Part shown: piece by piece, positions 16,247 to 23,175 of the stretch | Layout: each line of letters begins with the position of its first letter | Position numbering within the stretch: the stretch's first letter is position 1 | Source: Streptomyces sp. MBT65 | GTDB lineage: Bacteria > Actinomycetota > Actinomycetes > Streptomycetales > Streptomycetaceae | Direction: 5' to 3' | NCBI RefSeq assembly: GCF_016612545.1 | Contig: NZ_JAENRY010000125.1 | Span: 1-56,119 of the forward strand | Length of the DNA: 56,119 nt | Notes under the pieces: generated by a model | Database searches by the model: none | Told to the model about the DNA's origin: nothing | Seen by the model: the letters and a program-made list of their open reading frames with translations, nothing else | Made by a program: the position numbers and the translations under genes

Positions 16247-17416
16247 ATGGGAGCGATCGGGCACGCGTTGTCCATTGCCGGGTCGATGACATGGGAGGTC
16301 ACCTGGGCGCTGATCCTCGGGTTCACACTGTCCGCCGTCGTGCAGGCGGTGGTGCGTCGGTCGACGGTCGTACGGCTGCTCGGCGACGACCGGCCGCGCA
16401 CGCTCGCGCTGGCCGCCGGGCTCGGCGCGGCTTCGTCGTCCTGTTCGTACGCGGCGGTCGCGCTCGCCCGTTCCCTGTTCCGCAAGGGTGCGAACTTCAC
16501 GGCGGCCATGGCCTTCGAGATCGCCTCCACCAACCTGGTCGTCGAACTCGGCGTGATCCTGGCCCTGTTGATGGGCTGGCAGTTCACGGCCGCGGAGTTC
16601 GTCGGCGGGCCGATCATGATCGTCGTCCTCGCCGTGCTGTTCCGGCTCTTCCTGCGCCAGCGTCTGCTGCGCCAGGCGGAGGAGCAAGCGGATCGAGGGC
16701 TGGCCGGGTCCATGGAGGGGCACGCGGCGATGGACATGTCGATCGGGGGCGAAGGGAGCTTCGTCCGGCGACTGTTCTCGCGGGAGGGGTTCACGTCCGT
16801 CGCGCACATCTTCGTGATGGAGTGGGCCGCGATCCTGCGCGACCTGGTGGCCGGGCTGCTGATCGCGGGCGCGATCGCCGCCTGGGTGCCGGACAGCTTC
16901 TGGCACACGTTCTTCCTCGCGGACCACCCCCTCGCCGCGAAGCTGGTCGGACCGCTCGTCGGCCCGCTGGTGGCCGTCGCGACCTTCGTCTGCTCGATCG
17001 GGAACGTGCCGCTGGCGGTGGTGCTCTGGAAGGGCGGCATCAGTTTCGGCGGGGTGATCGCCTTCATCTACGCCGATCTGCTGATCCTGCCGATCCTGAA
17101 CATCTACCGGAAGTACTACGGCGCCCGGATGGCCGGCTTCCTGCTGGTGACCTTCTTCGCGGCGATGGCCGTCGCCGGCTACGTCGTCGAATTCGCCTTC
17201 GGCGGGCTGGGGTTGGTCCCAGACCAGGCCGACGCCACGATCCCCGACGACGGGATCACCTGGAACTACACGACCTGGCTGAACATCGCCTTCCTGCTGC
17301 TGGCCGCGAGTCTGGTCGTAAGGTTCCTGCGCAGTGGCGGCCCGGCGATGCTGCGGATGATGGGCGGTTCGCCGGAGCACGGCGAGGACGACCACGCGCA
17401 CGAGCACCACCACTAG
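16247..17416 (+). CDS. UPF0718/ArsP-like permease with His-rich tail
   Basis: 389 residues with eight or more hydrophobic helices in two halves. The family markers are 'GAASSSCSYAAVALARSLFRKGANFTAAMAFEIASTNLVVELG' in the first half and 'CSIGNVPLAVVLWKGGISFGGVIAFIYADLLILP' in the second, including paired Cys in equivalent positions. Relatives (YraQ, ArsP) export trivalent organoarsenicals or have unknown cargo. The tail 'HGEDDHAHEHHH' and the central Met/His-rich loop (MEGHAAMDMSIGG) suggest a metal ligand. The CsoR-like box upstream points to copper or another soft metal. GGAGAGG at 16231 supports the ATG. Confidence 0.82.
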   Translation: MGAIGHALSIAGSMTWEVTWALILGFTLSAVVQAVVRRSTVVRLLGDDRPRTLALAAGLGAASSSCSYAAVALARSLFRKGANFTAAMAFEIASTNLVVELGVILALLMGWQFTAAEFVGGPIMIVVLAVLFRLFLRQRLLRQAEEQADRGLAGSMEGHAAMDMSIGGEGSFVRRLFSREGFTSVAHIFVMEWAAILRDLVAGLLIAGAIAAWVPDSFWHTFFLADHPLAAKLVGPLVGPLVAVATFVCSIGNVPLAVVLWKGGISFGGVIAFIYADLLILPILNIYRKYYGARMAGFLLVTFFAAMAVAGYVVEFAFGGLGLVPDQADATIPDDGITWNYTTWLNIAFLLLAASLVVRFLRSGGPAMLRMMGGSPEHGEDDHAHEHHH

Positions 17417-17474
17417 CCCGGGACGCCTCGCACCGAATTCCGGCACCGGTGTGTTCAGTTCACTGTAAAGAACC

Positions 17475-17503
17475 TTGACAGACGATTGGTCTAGTCCAAA
17501 TAT
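17475..17503 (+). promoter_or_regulatory. Chitinase promoter with a DasR-like (dre) site in the spacer
   Basis: TTGACA (17475-17480), a 17-base spacer and AAATAT (17498-17503) form a good sigma-70 promoter. The spacer holds ATTGGTCTAGTCCAAA (17485-17500), close to the DasR-responsive element consensus ACTGGTCTAGACCACT. In Streptomyces, DasR represses chitinase genes and is released by aminosugar phosphates. Confidence 0.75.
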
Positions 17504-17559
17504 GGTCGCTGTTCGTCCCGGTCAGGGACGGCTTCTCTCCTTTGAACACGGGAGTGTCA

Positions 17560-18609
17560 ATGAGACGACCTGGGCTTCTTCGCGCGTCGATGTCCTGCGC
17601 GGCCGTAACCGCCTTGTCCACGGGGCTTGTCGCTCTCGGTGGGGGTGCCGCGAGCGCTGACCATCGCGCGCGGCCCATGCCGGACCATGTGGCGGCGCCG
17701 TACTTCGAGGCGTGGACCGGTGAGAGCCCGGCCGCGCTCGCCGCGGCGTCCGGCAACAAGTACCTCACGATGGCCTTTCTGCAGACCGAGGCGGCCGGTT
17801 CGTGTACCGCGTACTGGAACGGCCTGCCCGCCCAGCCGATCTCCAAGTCCACGTTCGGCAAGGACATCGCCACGATCCAGGCGCGCGGCGGCAATGTCAT
17901 CCCGTCCTTCGGCGGCTACAGCGCGGACACCACCAACACCGAACTGGCCGACAGCTGCACGGATGTCGACGCCATCGCCAAGGTCTACGAGAGCCTGGTC
18001 ACGACCTACGGCGTGAGCCGGATCGACCTCGACATCGAGGCCGACTCCATCAACAACACCGCCGGCATCGACCGCCGCAACAAGGCGATCGCCAAGGTGC
18101 AGCGCTGGGCCCAACGCACCGGCCGCAGCGTGGAGTTCTCCTACACGCTGCCGACCACCACCACCGGTCTCGCGCCCAACGGCGTGGCCCTGCTCCAGAA
18201 CGCGGTCGACAACGGCGCGCGCGTCGACGTCGTGAACATCATGACGTTCGACTACTACGACAACGCCACCCACGACATGGCGGAGGACACCAAGACCGCC
18301 GCGACCGGCCTGCACTCCCAACTCGCCGCGCTCTATCCGAAGACGAACCCGGCGAAGCTGTGGAAGCGGATCGGCGTCACCGAGATGCCCGGCATCGACG
18401 ACTTCGGCCCGGCGGAGACCTTCACCACGCAGAACGCGGTCACCGTGAAGAAGTGGGCCGTCGCCCGGGGCATCAACACGCTCTCGTTCTGGGCGCTTCA
18501 GCGCGACAACGGCGGCTGCGTGGGCACCGGCGGTGCCAACAACTGCTCCGGGATCGCCCAGGACACCTGGTACTTCAGCCACACCTTCAAGTCGTTCACC
18601 CGGCGGTGA
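17560..18609 (+). CDS. Secreted GH18 chitinase
   Basis: 349 residues. A signal peptide (MRRPGLLRASMSCAAVTALSTGLVALGGGAASA) leads to a family 18 barrel beginning 'VAAPYFEAWTG'. The catalytic motif is present as 'SRIDLDIEAD', with the proton donor Glu160; 'IMTFDYYD' and the barrel-end 'GINTLSFWALQRDN' also fit. Cys pairs near 'GCVGTGGANNCSG' suggest a disulfide. No carbohydrate-binding module is attached. It hydrolyses chitin or related glycans outside the cell. I use the ATG at 17560 with GGAG 5 bases upstream; the frame could start at a TTG at 17542. Confidence 0.92.
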   Translation: MRRPGLLRASMSCAAVTALSTGLVALGGGAASADHRARPMPDHVAAPYFEAWTGESPAALAAASGNKYLTMAFLQTEAAGSCTAYWNGLPAQPISKSTFGKDIATIQARGGNVIPSFGGYSADTTNTELADSCTDVDAIAKVYESLVTTYGVSRIDLDIEADSINNTAGIDRRNKAIAKVQRWAQRTGRSVEFSYTLPTTTTGLAPNGVALLQNAVDNGARVDVVNIMTFDYYDNATHDMAEDTKTAATGLHSQLAALYPKTNPAKLWKRIGVTEMPGIDDFGPAETFTTQNAVTVKKWAVARGINTLSFWALQRDNGGCVGTGGANNCSGIAQDTWYFSHTFKSFTRR

Positions 18610-18615
18610 CGGGGA

Positions 18616-19578
18616 TCATCCGGAGGTGACGGGGAGGATCGACTCCCAGGTGTCGACGCCGTAGTCGAGGGTCATGCCGTGCCGTTCGTACAGTGCGAGC
18701 GCGTTGCTGGTGTTGTCGGTGTCCACGCCCAGGCCGATGCGGTCGCGGCCCAGCGCCGCGTAGTGGCCGAAGGCGTGGCGCAGGAGGTGGCTGCCCAGGC
18801 CCCGGCCGCGGGCCTGGCGCAGGACGGCGAGGTTGGCGATCCAGGCCATGGTGGCGCGGTCGTTGTGGGTGCGCAGCAGTCCGGCGTCCCCGAGGCCGTC
18901 GACATGGGCGAGCCAGATCAGTGACCAGTCGACGCGCTCGGCGTGGATGTCGTCCAGCCACTGCGCGTAGGTGCGGTACTGGAAGTCGAAGTGCTCGGTC
19001 ATGGACTCCTGGAGCAGGGCGTGGGCGCGTCGGCGGTCCGCCTCCTCCAGGCAGGGGCGCAGGGTCACACCGGGCGGGGAGGGTGGCAACGGGTCTGCCG
19101 CGGGTGACAGTTGACGGGTCATCACGTTGTAGCGGCGGACCGGTCGCCAGCCCCGTCCGCGCAGCGCGTCCACGTCCATGGTGGGCTTCAGGGTGAGGTG
19201 CAGGTGGACCACCGCTCGGGATGCTCCGTTGGCGGTGGCGCGCTCCGCGGCCCGGGTCTCCATCAGGTCGAACAGGTGCAGGGCGCCCGGCAGTCGGCCG
19301 GGCACGATGTAGTGGTCGATGTCGATCCGCTCGCCGCCCGAGTCGTCCCACAGGAGGCCGTAGCCGATCAGCCGGGCGCCCTCGAAGAGCAGCCAGGAGT
19401 CGCGCTCCAGGTCCACCTCGGGGTGCTTCAAGTCCGCCTGGATCTCGGCCAGTTCGGTGTCCGGGCGGCCGATCTCCAGGACGTCGATCTCGTTGAGCAG
19501 CGCACACACCGCCGACGCGTCGTCCGGGGTCGCCGGACGGACGCTCAGGCCGGGCGGCGCCGAGGTGGGAGCGGTCAT
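18616..19578 (-). CDS. Tandem GNAT N-acetyltransferase
   Basis: 320 residues with two GNAT folds. The N-terminal one (about 10-150) lacks a clear acetyl-CoA loop. The C-terminal one (about 170-315) carries 'ANLAVLRQARGRGLGSHLLRHAFGHYA' (Q/R-x-x-G-x-G/A pyrophosphate loop) and 'GLGVDTDNTSNALALYERHGM'. The layout is like mycothiol synthase and other double-GNAT actinobacterial enzymes, but the substrate is not evident. It ends 6 bases from the convergent chitinase gene and lies 59 bases downstream of the oxidoreductase gene, so it may be the third gene of that operon. Confidence 0.85.
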   Translation of the reverse strand: MTAPTSAPPGLSVRPATPDDASAVCALLNEIDVLEIGRPDTELAEIQADLKHPEVDLERDSWLLFEGARLIGYGLLWDDSGGERIDIDHYIVPGRLPGALHLFDLMETRAAERATANGASRAVVHLHLTLKPTMDVDALRGRGWRPVRRYNVMTRQLSPAADPLPPSPPGVTLRPCLEEADRRRAHALLQESMTEHFDFQYRTYAQWLDDIHAERVDWSLIWLAHVDGLGDAGLLRTHNDRATMAWIANLAVLRQARGRGLGSHLLRHAFGHYAALGRDRIGLGVDTDNTSNALALYERHGMTLDYGVDTWESILPVTSG

Positions 19579-19637
19579 GGACCCACTGTCGGGTGACCGC
19601 TCCCGGCCCGCAACAGAGTTTCCGGGTGCCGGTACGG

Positions 19638-20690
19638 TCAGGCCGCCATCAGCTCGCGCACCAGGGGCGCCACCTTCGTGCCGTAGAGCTCGATGTTGGT
19701 CATGAGGGTGTCGTGGGGCATTCCGGTGATGCCGTACTTCAGGTTGAAGCGGGTCGCGTCGAGGGTCTTGAGGGTGGCGGCGATCTTGCGGGCCACCGTC
19801 TCGGGCGATCCGACGTGCAGGGCGCCGCCGGGGCCGACGTCCCGCATGAGGCTCTCGCGGGTCGGGGTGCGGAAGCCGCGGTCGCGCGCGACGCTGCGGA
19901 TCAGTTCCTGGAAGGCCGGCACGAATTCCTCCACCGCCTGTTCGTCGGTGGCGGCGACATGGCCGGGCGCGTGCACGCCGATCGGCCGCGCGGGGTGGCC
20001 GAACTCCGCGAGCGCCCGCCGGTACAGCTCGGAGAACGGGGCGAAGCGGGCGATGTCCCCGCCGATGATCGCCAGCATCAGGGAGAACCCGTACTGGGCG
20101 GTGCGGACGACCGACTGAGGGCTGCCGCCGACGCCGATCCAGGTGGGGATCGCGCCCGTCTCGCTGTGCGGGTAGACGGAGAGGCCGTCGAGGGCGGGGC
20201 GGGTGTTGCCGTGCCAGGTGACGGGCTTCTCCTTGAGGAGCTCGGCGAAGAGGGCGACCTTCTCCTCGAACAGCTCCTCGTAATCGCCGAGGTCGTAGCC
20301 GAAGAGCGGGAAGGACTCGGTGCTCGATCCCCTGCCGAGGATGACCTCGGCGCGACCCGCGGAGACGGCGTCGAGGGTGGCGTAGCGCTGGTAGACGCGG
20401 ACGGGGTCGTCGGAGCTGATCACGGTGACGGCCGAGCTGAGGTGGATGTTCGCGGTGCGCGCGGCGATGGCCGCCAGGACGACGTCGGCGGCCGACAGCG
20501 GCATCGCCTCGGTGTGGTGCTCGCCGACGCCGAAGTGGTCGACGCCGACCTGGTCGGCGAGAACGCCCTCCTCCACCAAGCGGCGGATCGCCTGGCCGTG
20601 GGTGAGCGGCGCGCCCTCGGCGTCGTTCGTGACGTCACCGAAGGTGTCCAGTCCGAGCGTGATGCCGAAGGGGGTGGTCGGGGTGGTCAT
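19638..20690 (-). CDS. Luciferase-like (LLM class) flavin-dependent oxidoreductase
   Basis: 350 residues with the bacterial-luciferase barrel. Markers are 'VDHFGVGEHHTEAMPLSAADVVLAAIAARTANIHLSSAVTVISSDDPVRVYQRYATLDAVSAGRAEVILGRGS' (substrate and FMN phosphate region, with the usual GRG) and 'TWIGVGGSPQSVVRTAQYG'. It is a likely reduced-flavin-dependent monooxygenase with an unknown small-molecule substrate. The MarR-family gene 28 bases upstream in the same direction probably regulates it. Confidence 0.9.
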   Translation of the reverse strand: MTTPTTPFGITLGLDTFGDVTNDAEGAPLTHGQAIRRLVEEGVLADQVGVDHFGVGEHHTEAMPLSAADVVLAAIAARTANIHLSSAVTVISSDDPVRVYQRYATLDAVSAGRAEVILGRGSSTESFPLFGYDLGDYEELFEEKVALFAELLKEKPVTWHGNTRPALDGLSVYPHSETGAIPTWIGVGGSPQSVVRTAQYGFSLMLAIIGGDIARFAPFSELYRRALAEFGHPARPIGVHAPGHVAATDEQAVEEFVPAFQELIRSVARDRGFRTPTRESLMRDVGPGGALHVGSPETVARKIAATLKTLDATRFNLKYGITGMPHDTLMTNIELYGTKVAPLVRELMAA

Positions 20691-20718
20691 CTCGTACTCC
20701 TGGGGTCTGCTCGGTGGG

Positions 20719-21174
20719 TCAGGTGGCTATCCGGCGGATCACGCCGAGGAGCCGGGGCAGGTCGGCGGCGTCGACGTGGTCCAGGACGTGGCGCCGGACA
20801 CTGGAGAGATGGGCGGGCCAGGCCTCCTGGAGGCGGGCGAGGCCCTGGTCGGTGAGGACGGCGTTCCAGCCGCGGGCGTCCTCGGCGCAGCGCTCCCGTC
20901 CGACCAGGCCCTGCGTCTCCAGGCGGGTCACGATCCGGGTCATGCCGCTGAGCGAGAGGTTGCAGACGGAGGCCAGCTCGCTCATCCGCATCCGTCGGTC
21001 CGTGGCCTCGGACAGATGCATGAGGGTCGTGTACTCGGACAGCGGCAGGCGCTGCTCCCGCATCATGTCGGCGTCGACGGCCCGGGGCAGCACGAGCATC
21101 ACCCGGGCGAGCTCGCGCACCAGCTCTTCCTCGTGCGCGCTCATGGGTCGCAGTGGCTGTTCGGGCGTGGTCAT
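20719..21174 (-). CDS. MarR family transcriptional regulator
   Basis: 151 residues, a normal MarR length. The winged helix is seen in 'LPLSEYTTLMHLSEATDRRMRMSELASVCNLSLSGMTRIVTRLETQGLVGRERCAEDARGWNAVLTDQGLARL'. It leads an operon with the flavin oxidoreductase. The 70 bases before its start hold an A/T-rich ACTTG-N14-CAAGT element. It probably represses its own operon until a phenolic or lipophilic effector binds. Confidence 0.92.
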   Translation of the reverse strand: MTTPEQPLRPMSAHEEELVRELARVMLVLPRAVDADMMREQRLPLSEYTTLMHLSEATDRRMRMSELASVCNLSLSGMTRIVTRLETQGLVGRERCAEDARGWNAVLTDQGLARLQEAWPAHLSSVRRHVLDHVDAADLPRLLGVIRRIAT

Positions 21175-21185
21175 GCCACCAGTTT

Positions 21186-21209
21186 ACTTGATTGACGAAA
21201 CAAGCAAGT
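21186..21209. promoter_or_regulatory. Operator-like element upstream of the MarR gene
   Basis: ACTTG (21186-21190) and CAAGT (21205-21209) are inverted arms around 14 bases that contain TTGACGAAACAA, itself a TTG-N6-CAA repeat. The A/T-rich block stands out. It shares ACTTG...CAAGCAA with the promoter region at 1850-1891. Confidence 0.5.
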
Positions 21210-21247
21210 GGGCGATCAACGGGTACGCCGGTACGGGCCTCCGGGGC

Positions 21248-22345
21248 TCAGTTGTCGGTCGAGGCCTCGCCGGTCGTGGTCGCGTGGCCGTGGTAGCGCA
21301 GCAGGAGCATCGCGGCGTCGTCGTGGAGCGGCCCCGCCGTGTGGCGGACCAGGTCCTCGCGGAGGGAGTCCAACGCGCTCTGCGCGTCGTGCTCCTTCAG
21401 CAGGTGGGCGCGTTCGCCCAGCGGATAGAAGGTGCCGTGGTCGTCGCGGGCCTCGGTGACGCCGTCGGTGTACAGCAGCAGCTGCTCGCCCGGGGCGAAG
21501 CGCACGGGGAACGGTTTCGGGGTCTCGCCGCCCTCGGTGCCGCCCAGGCCGAGCGGCGGGGCGTAGGCGGGAGGTGTGGGGAAGTCGGCGGTGCCGTTGC
21601 GGCGTACGACCATCGGGGGCGGGTGGCCGTAGTTGAGGAAGAGCACCTCGTGGTCCGTGCCGATCTCGGCGAGGACGGCGGTCACGAACTTCTCGTCGGA
21701 CAGCACGCGGGAGACGCTGCGCTCCAGGCGTTCGCCGAGTCCGACCAGGTCGGCTTCGTCGTGCGCGGCCTCGCGGAACGCGCCGAGGACCACGGCGGCC
21801 GTCTCGACCGCGGCGAGCCCCTTGCCCTGCACATCGCCGACGATCACCCGCACGCCGTGCGGGGAGGCGACCACCTCGTAGAGATCGCCGCCGATCCGGG
21901 CCTCCGCGACCGCCGAGGTGTACGACACCGCCGCCTGGAGCGGGCCCGCGGTCAGCGGCACCGGCCGCAGCAGCACGCGTTGCGCGACCTCCGCGATGGA
22001 GCGCACGCTGGCGAGTTCGGCCTCACGCCGGCCGCGCATCACAGCGGCGGCGATGCCCGCGCCGGTCACGCCCACCACCGACACCATCGCCAGGAACCCT
22101 CTGCGTTCCTGGAACAGGCCGTCGTAGAGGCCGAGTCCGACGCACAGAGCGAGTGCCGCCGCGCCGAACCAGGCGGTACGGCGCCAGCCGCCGACCAGTC
22201 CGGCGAAGGCCGGACCGAGGGAGGCCAGTGGCAGGAATCCGAGGCCGGGGCCGGTGACGAGGTCGCCGACGGCGACCACCGCCATCACCGCGGCGGGCAG
22301 CCAGGTCAGCACGGAGAGACTGCGCTGTGGCTTCGCTGCGGCCAT
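21248..22345 (-). CDS. Membrane-anchored PP2C (SpoIIE-type) serine phosphatase
   Basis: 365 residues from the chosen start. About four N-terminal hydrophobic helices (residues 10-110) anchor a SpoIIE/PP2C domain. Metal-binding motifs are 'EARIGGDLYEVV' (Asp), 'VIVGDVQGKGL' (Asp/Gly), 'LLLYTDGVTEARDD' and the terminal 'LHDDAAMLLLRY' (Asp-Asp). Such enzymes dephosphorylate anti-sigma-factor antagonists in partner-switching systems. The ATG at 22343-22345 has GGAG six bases upstream; an in-frame upstream ATG at 22417 lacks support. A divergent HATPase gene is a possible functional partner. Confidence 0.88.
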   Translation of the reverse strand: MAAAKPQRSLSVLTWLPAAVMAVVAVGDLVTGPGLGFLPLASLGPAFAGLVGGWRRTAWFGAAALALCVGLGLYDGLFQERRGFLAMVSVVGVTGAGIAAAVMRGRREAELASVRSIAEVAQRVLLRPVPLTAGPLQAAVSYTSAVAEARIGGDLYEVVASPHGVRVIVGDVQGKGLAAVETAAVVLGAFREAAHDEADLVGLGERLERSVSRVLSDEKFVTAVLAEIGTDHEVLFLNYGHPPPMVVRRNGTADFPTPPAYAPPLGLGGTEGGETPKPFPVRFAPGEQLLLYTDGVTEARDDHGTFYPLGERAHLLKEHDAQSALDSLREDLVRHTAGPLHDDAAMLLLRYHGHATTTGEASTDN

Positions 22346-22642
22346 GGTCCACTCCAAGGGCGTCGCGGCTTCTGGGAGCCCGCCTTCCGCAGGGGCCCCT
22401 CCCCCGCCTTTGGACATCGCAAGGTTGCCAGGCTATCCCCTCGGCGCGCCCGGCCCTTTACCCAATTGAGGCCGAGAGCGGACATTTCCTGATCGACGAC
22501 AACCAACTGCCGCCGCCTGGTTGCCGATCACGGACTCCGGGCACATGAACTGTGGAGGACCGGCCGCGCACGACGTGCGGAGGCCCCGGTGCGGCGCCGC
22601 CGCGGGGATACCGGGTTGTCCTAGGAGGGGAAGTGATTCGCC
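22346..22642. other. Intergenic region between divergent PP2C and HATPase genes
   Basis: 297 bases with no credible gene. It contains a CAACCA / TGGTTG inverted pair near 22500-22525 and a strong AGGAGG at 22622-22627 that serves the rightward gene. Promoters for both divergent genes must lie here, but I cannot assign -35/-10 boxes with confidence. Confidence 0.5.
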
Positions 22643-23062
22643 ATGCGTACGCATCGGCGTACCCATAGGCGTTCTGTACGCGTGGAGTACCTGCTGCCGG
22701 ACGAGGCCGCGTCGGCCGGTCAGGCACGGAGGCTGACCTCGGAGTTCCTCGCGCGCTCCCGCCCCCGGATGACCCGGGTGGACGCGGAGCAGATCGACGA
22801 CGCGACGCTCATCGTGTCCGAACTCGTCGCCAACGCGACCGAGCACGGTCGCGGCGAGTGCCGACTACGCCTCCAACTGTCCGACGAGCGCGTCACGGTA
22901 GAGGTCTACGACGACAATCCGGCCCCGCCGCGTGTACGGCCGCTGACGGCCGAGGGCGAGAGCGGACGAGGTCTGGCCATGGTCCGCTGTCTGGCCCACC
23001 GCCTCGACGTCACCCCGCTCACCGGAGGCGGCAAGCGGGTGCGCGCGATCCTGGCCATCTGA
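22643..23062 (+). CDS. ATP-binding protein, RsbW/SpoIIAB-like HATPase
   Basis: 139 residues. An Arg/His-rich leader is followed by a stand-alone GHKL ATPase fold: N-box 'DDATLIVSELVANATEHGRG', G1-like 'VEVYDDNPAPPRVR' and G2 'ESGRGLAMVRCLAHRLDV'. This family acts as anti-sigma-factor serine kinase or a regulatory ATPase; streptomycetes have dozens. Its divergence from a PP2C phosphatase makes a partner-switch pair plausible but not proven. AGGAGG lies 15 bases before the ATG, longer than ideal; upstream in-frame TGA at 22634 rules out an earlier start. Confidence 0.88.
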   Translation: MRTHRRTHRRSVRVEYLLPDEAASAGQARRLTSEFLARSRPRMTRVDAEQIDDATLIVSELVANATEHGRGECRLRLQLSDERVTVEVYDDNPAPPRVRPLTAEGESGRGLAMVRCLAHRLDVTPLTGGGKRVRAILAI

Positions 23063-23128
23063 CCGGACTTCCCAGTGACTTAACAGCAAGGCAACGCGGG
23101 CGTACTGCCGAGCGAAACGTGGCCGCGC

Positions 23129-23161
23129 GATTTTTTGCTCTACGGACGTAGAGAAAAAATC
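23129..23161. promoter_or_regulatory. A/T-rich palindrome before the amine oxidase gene
   Basis: GATTTTTT-G-CTCTACG (23129-23144), GA, CGTAGAG-AAAAAATC (23147-23161): a 15-bp perfect pairing with one bulged G, containing the 16-bp palindrome CTCTACGGACGTAGAG. Runs of six T and six A are rare in this genome. It ends 14 bases before the amine oxidase start, so a bound protein or a stable RNA stem would mask the ribosome binding site. It could also end transcription of the upstream gene. Confidence 0.65.
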
Positions 23162-23175
23162 CCCCGGAGGCCCGT

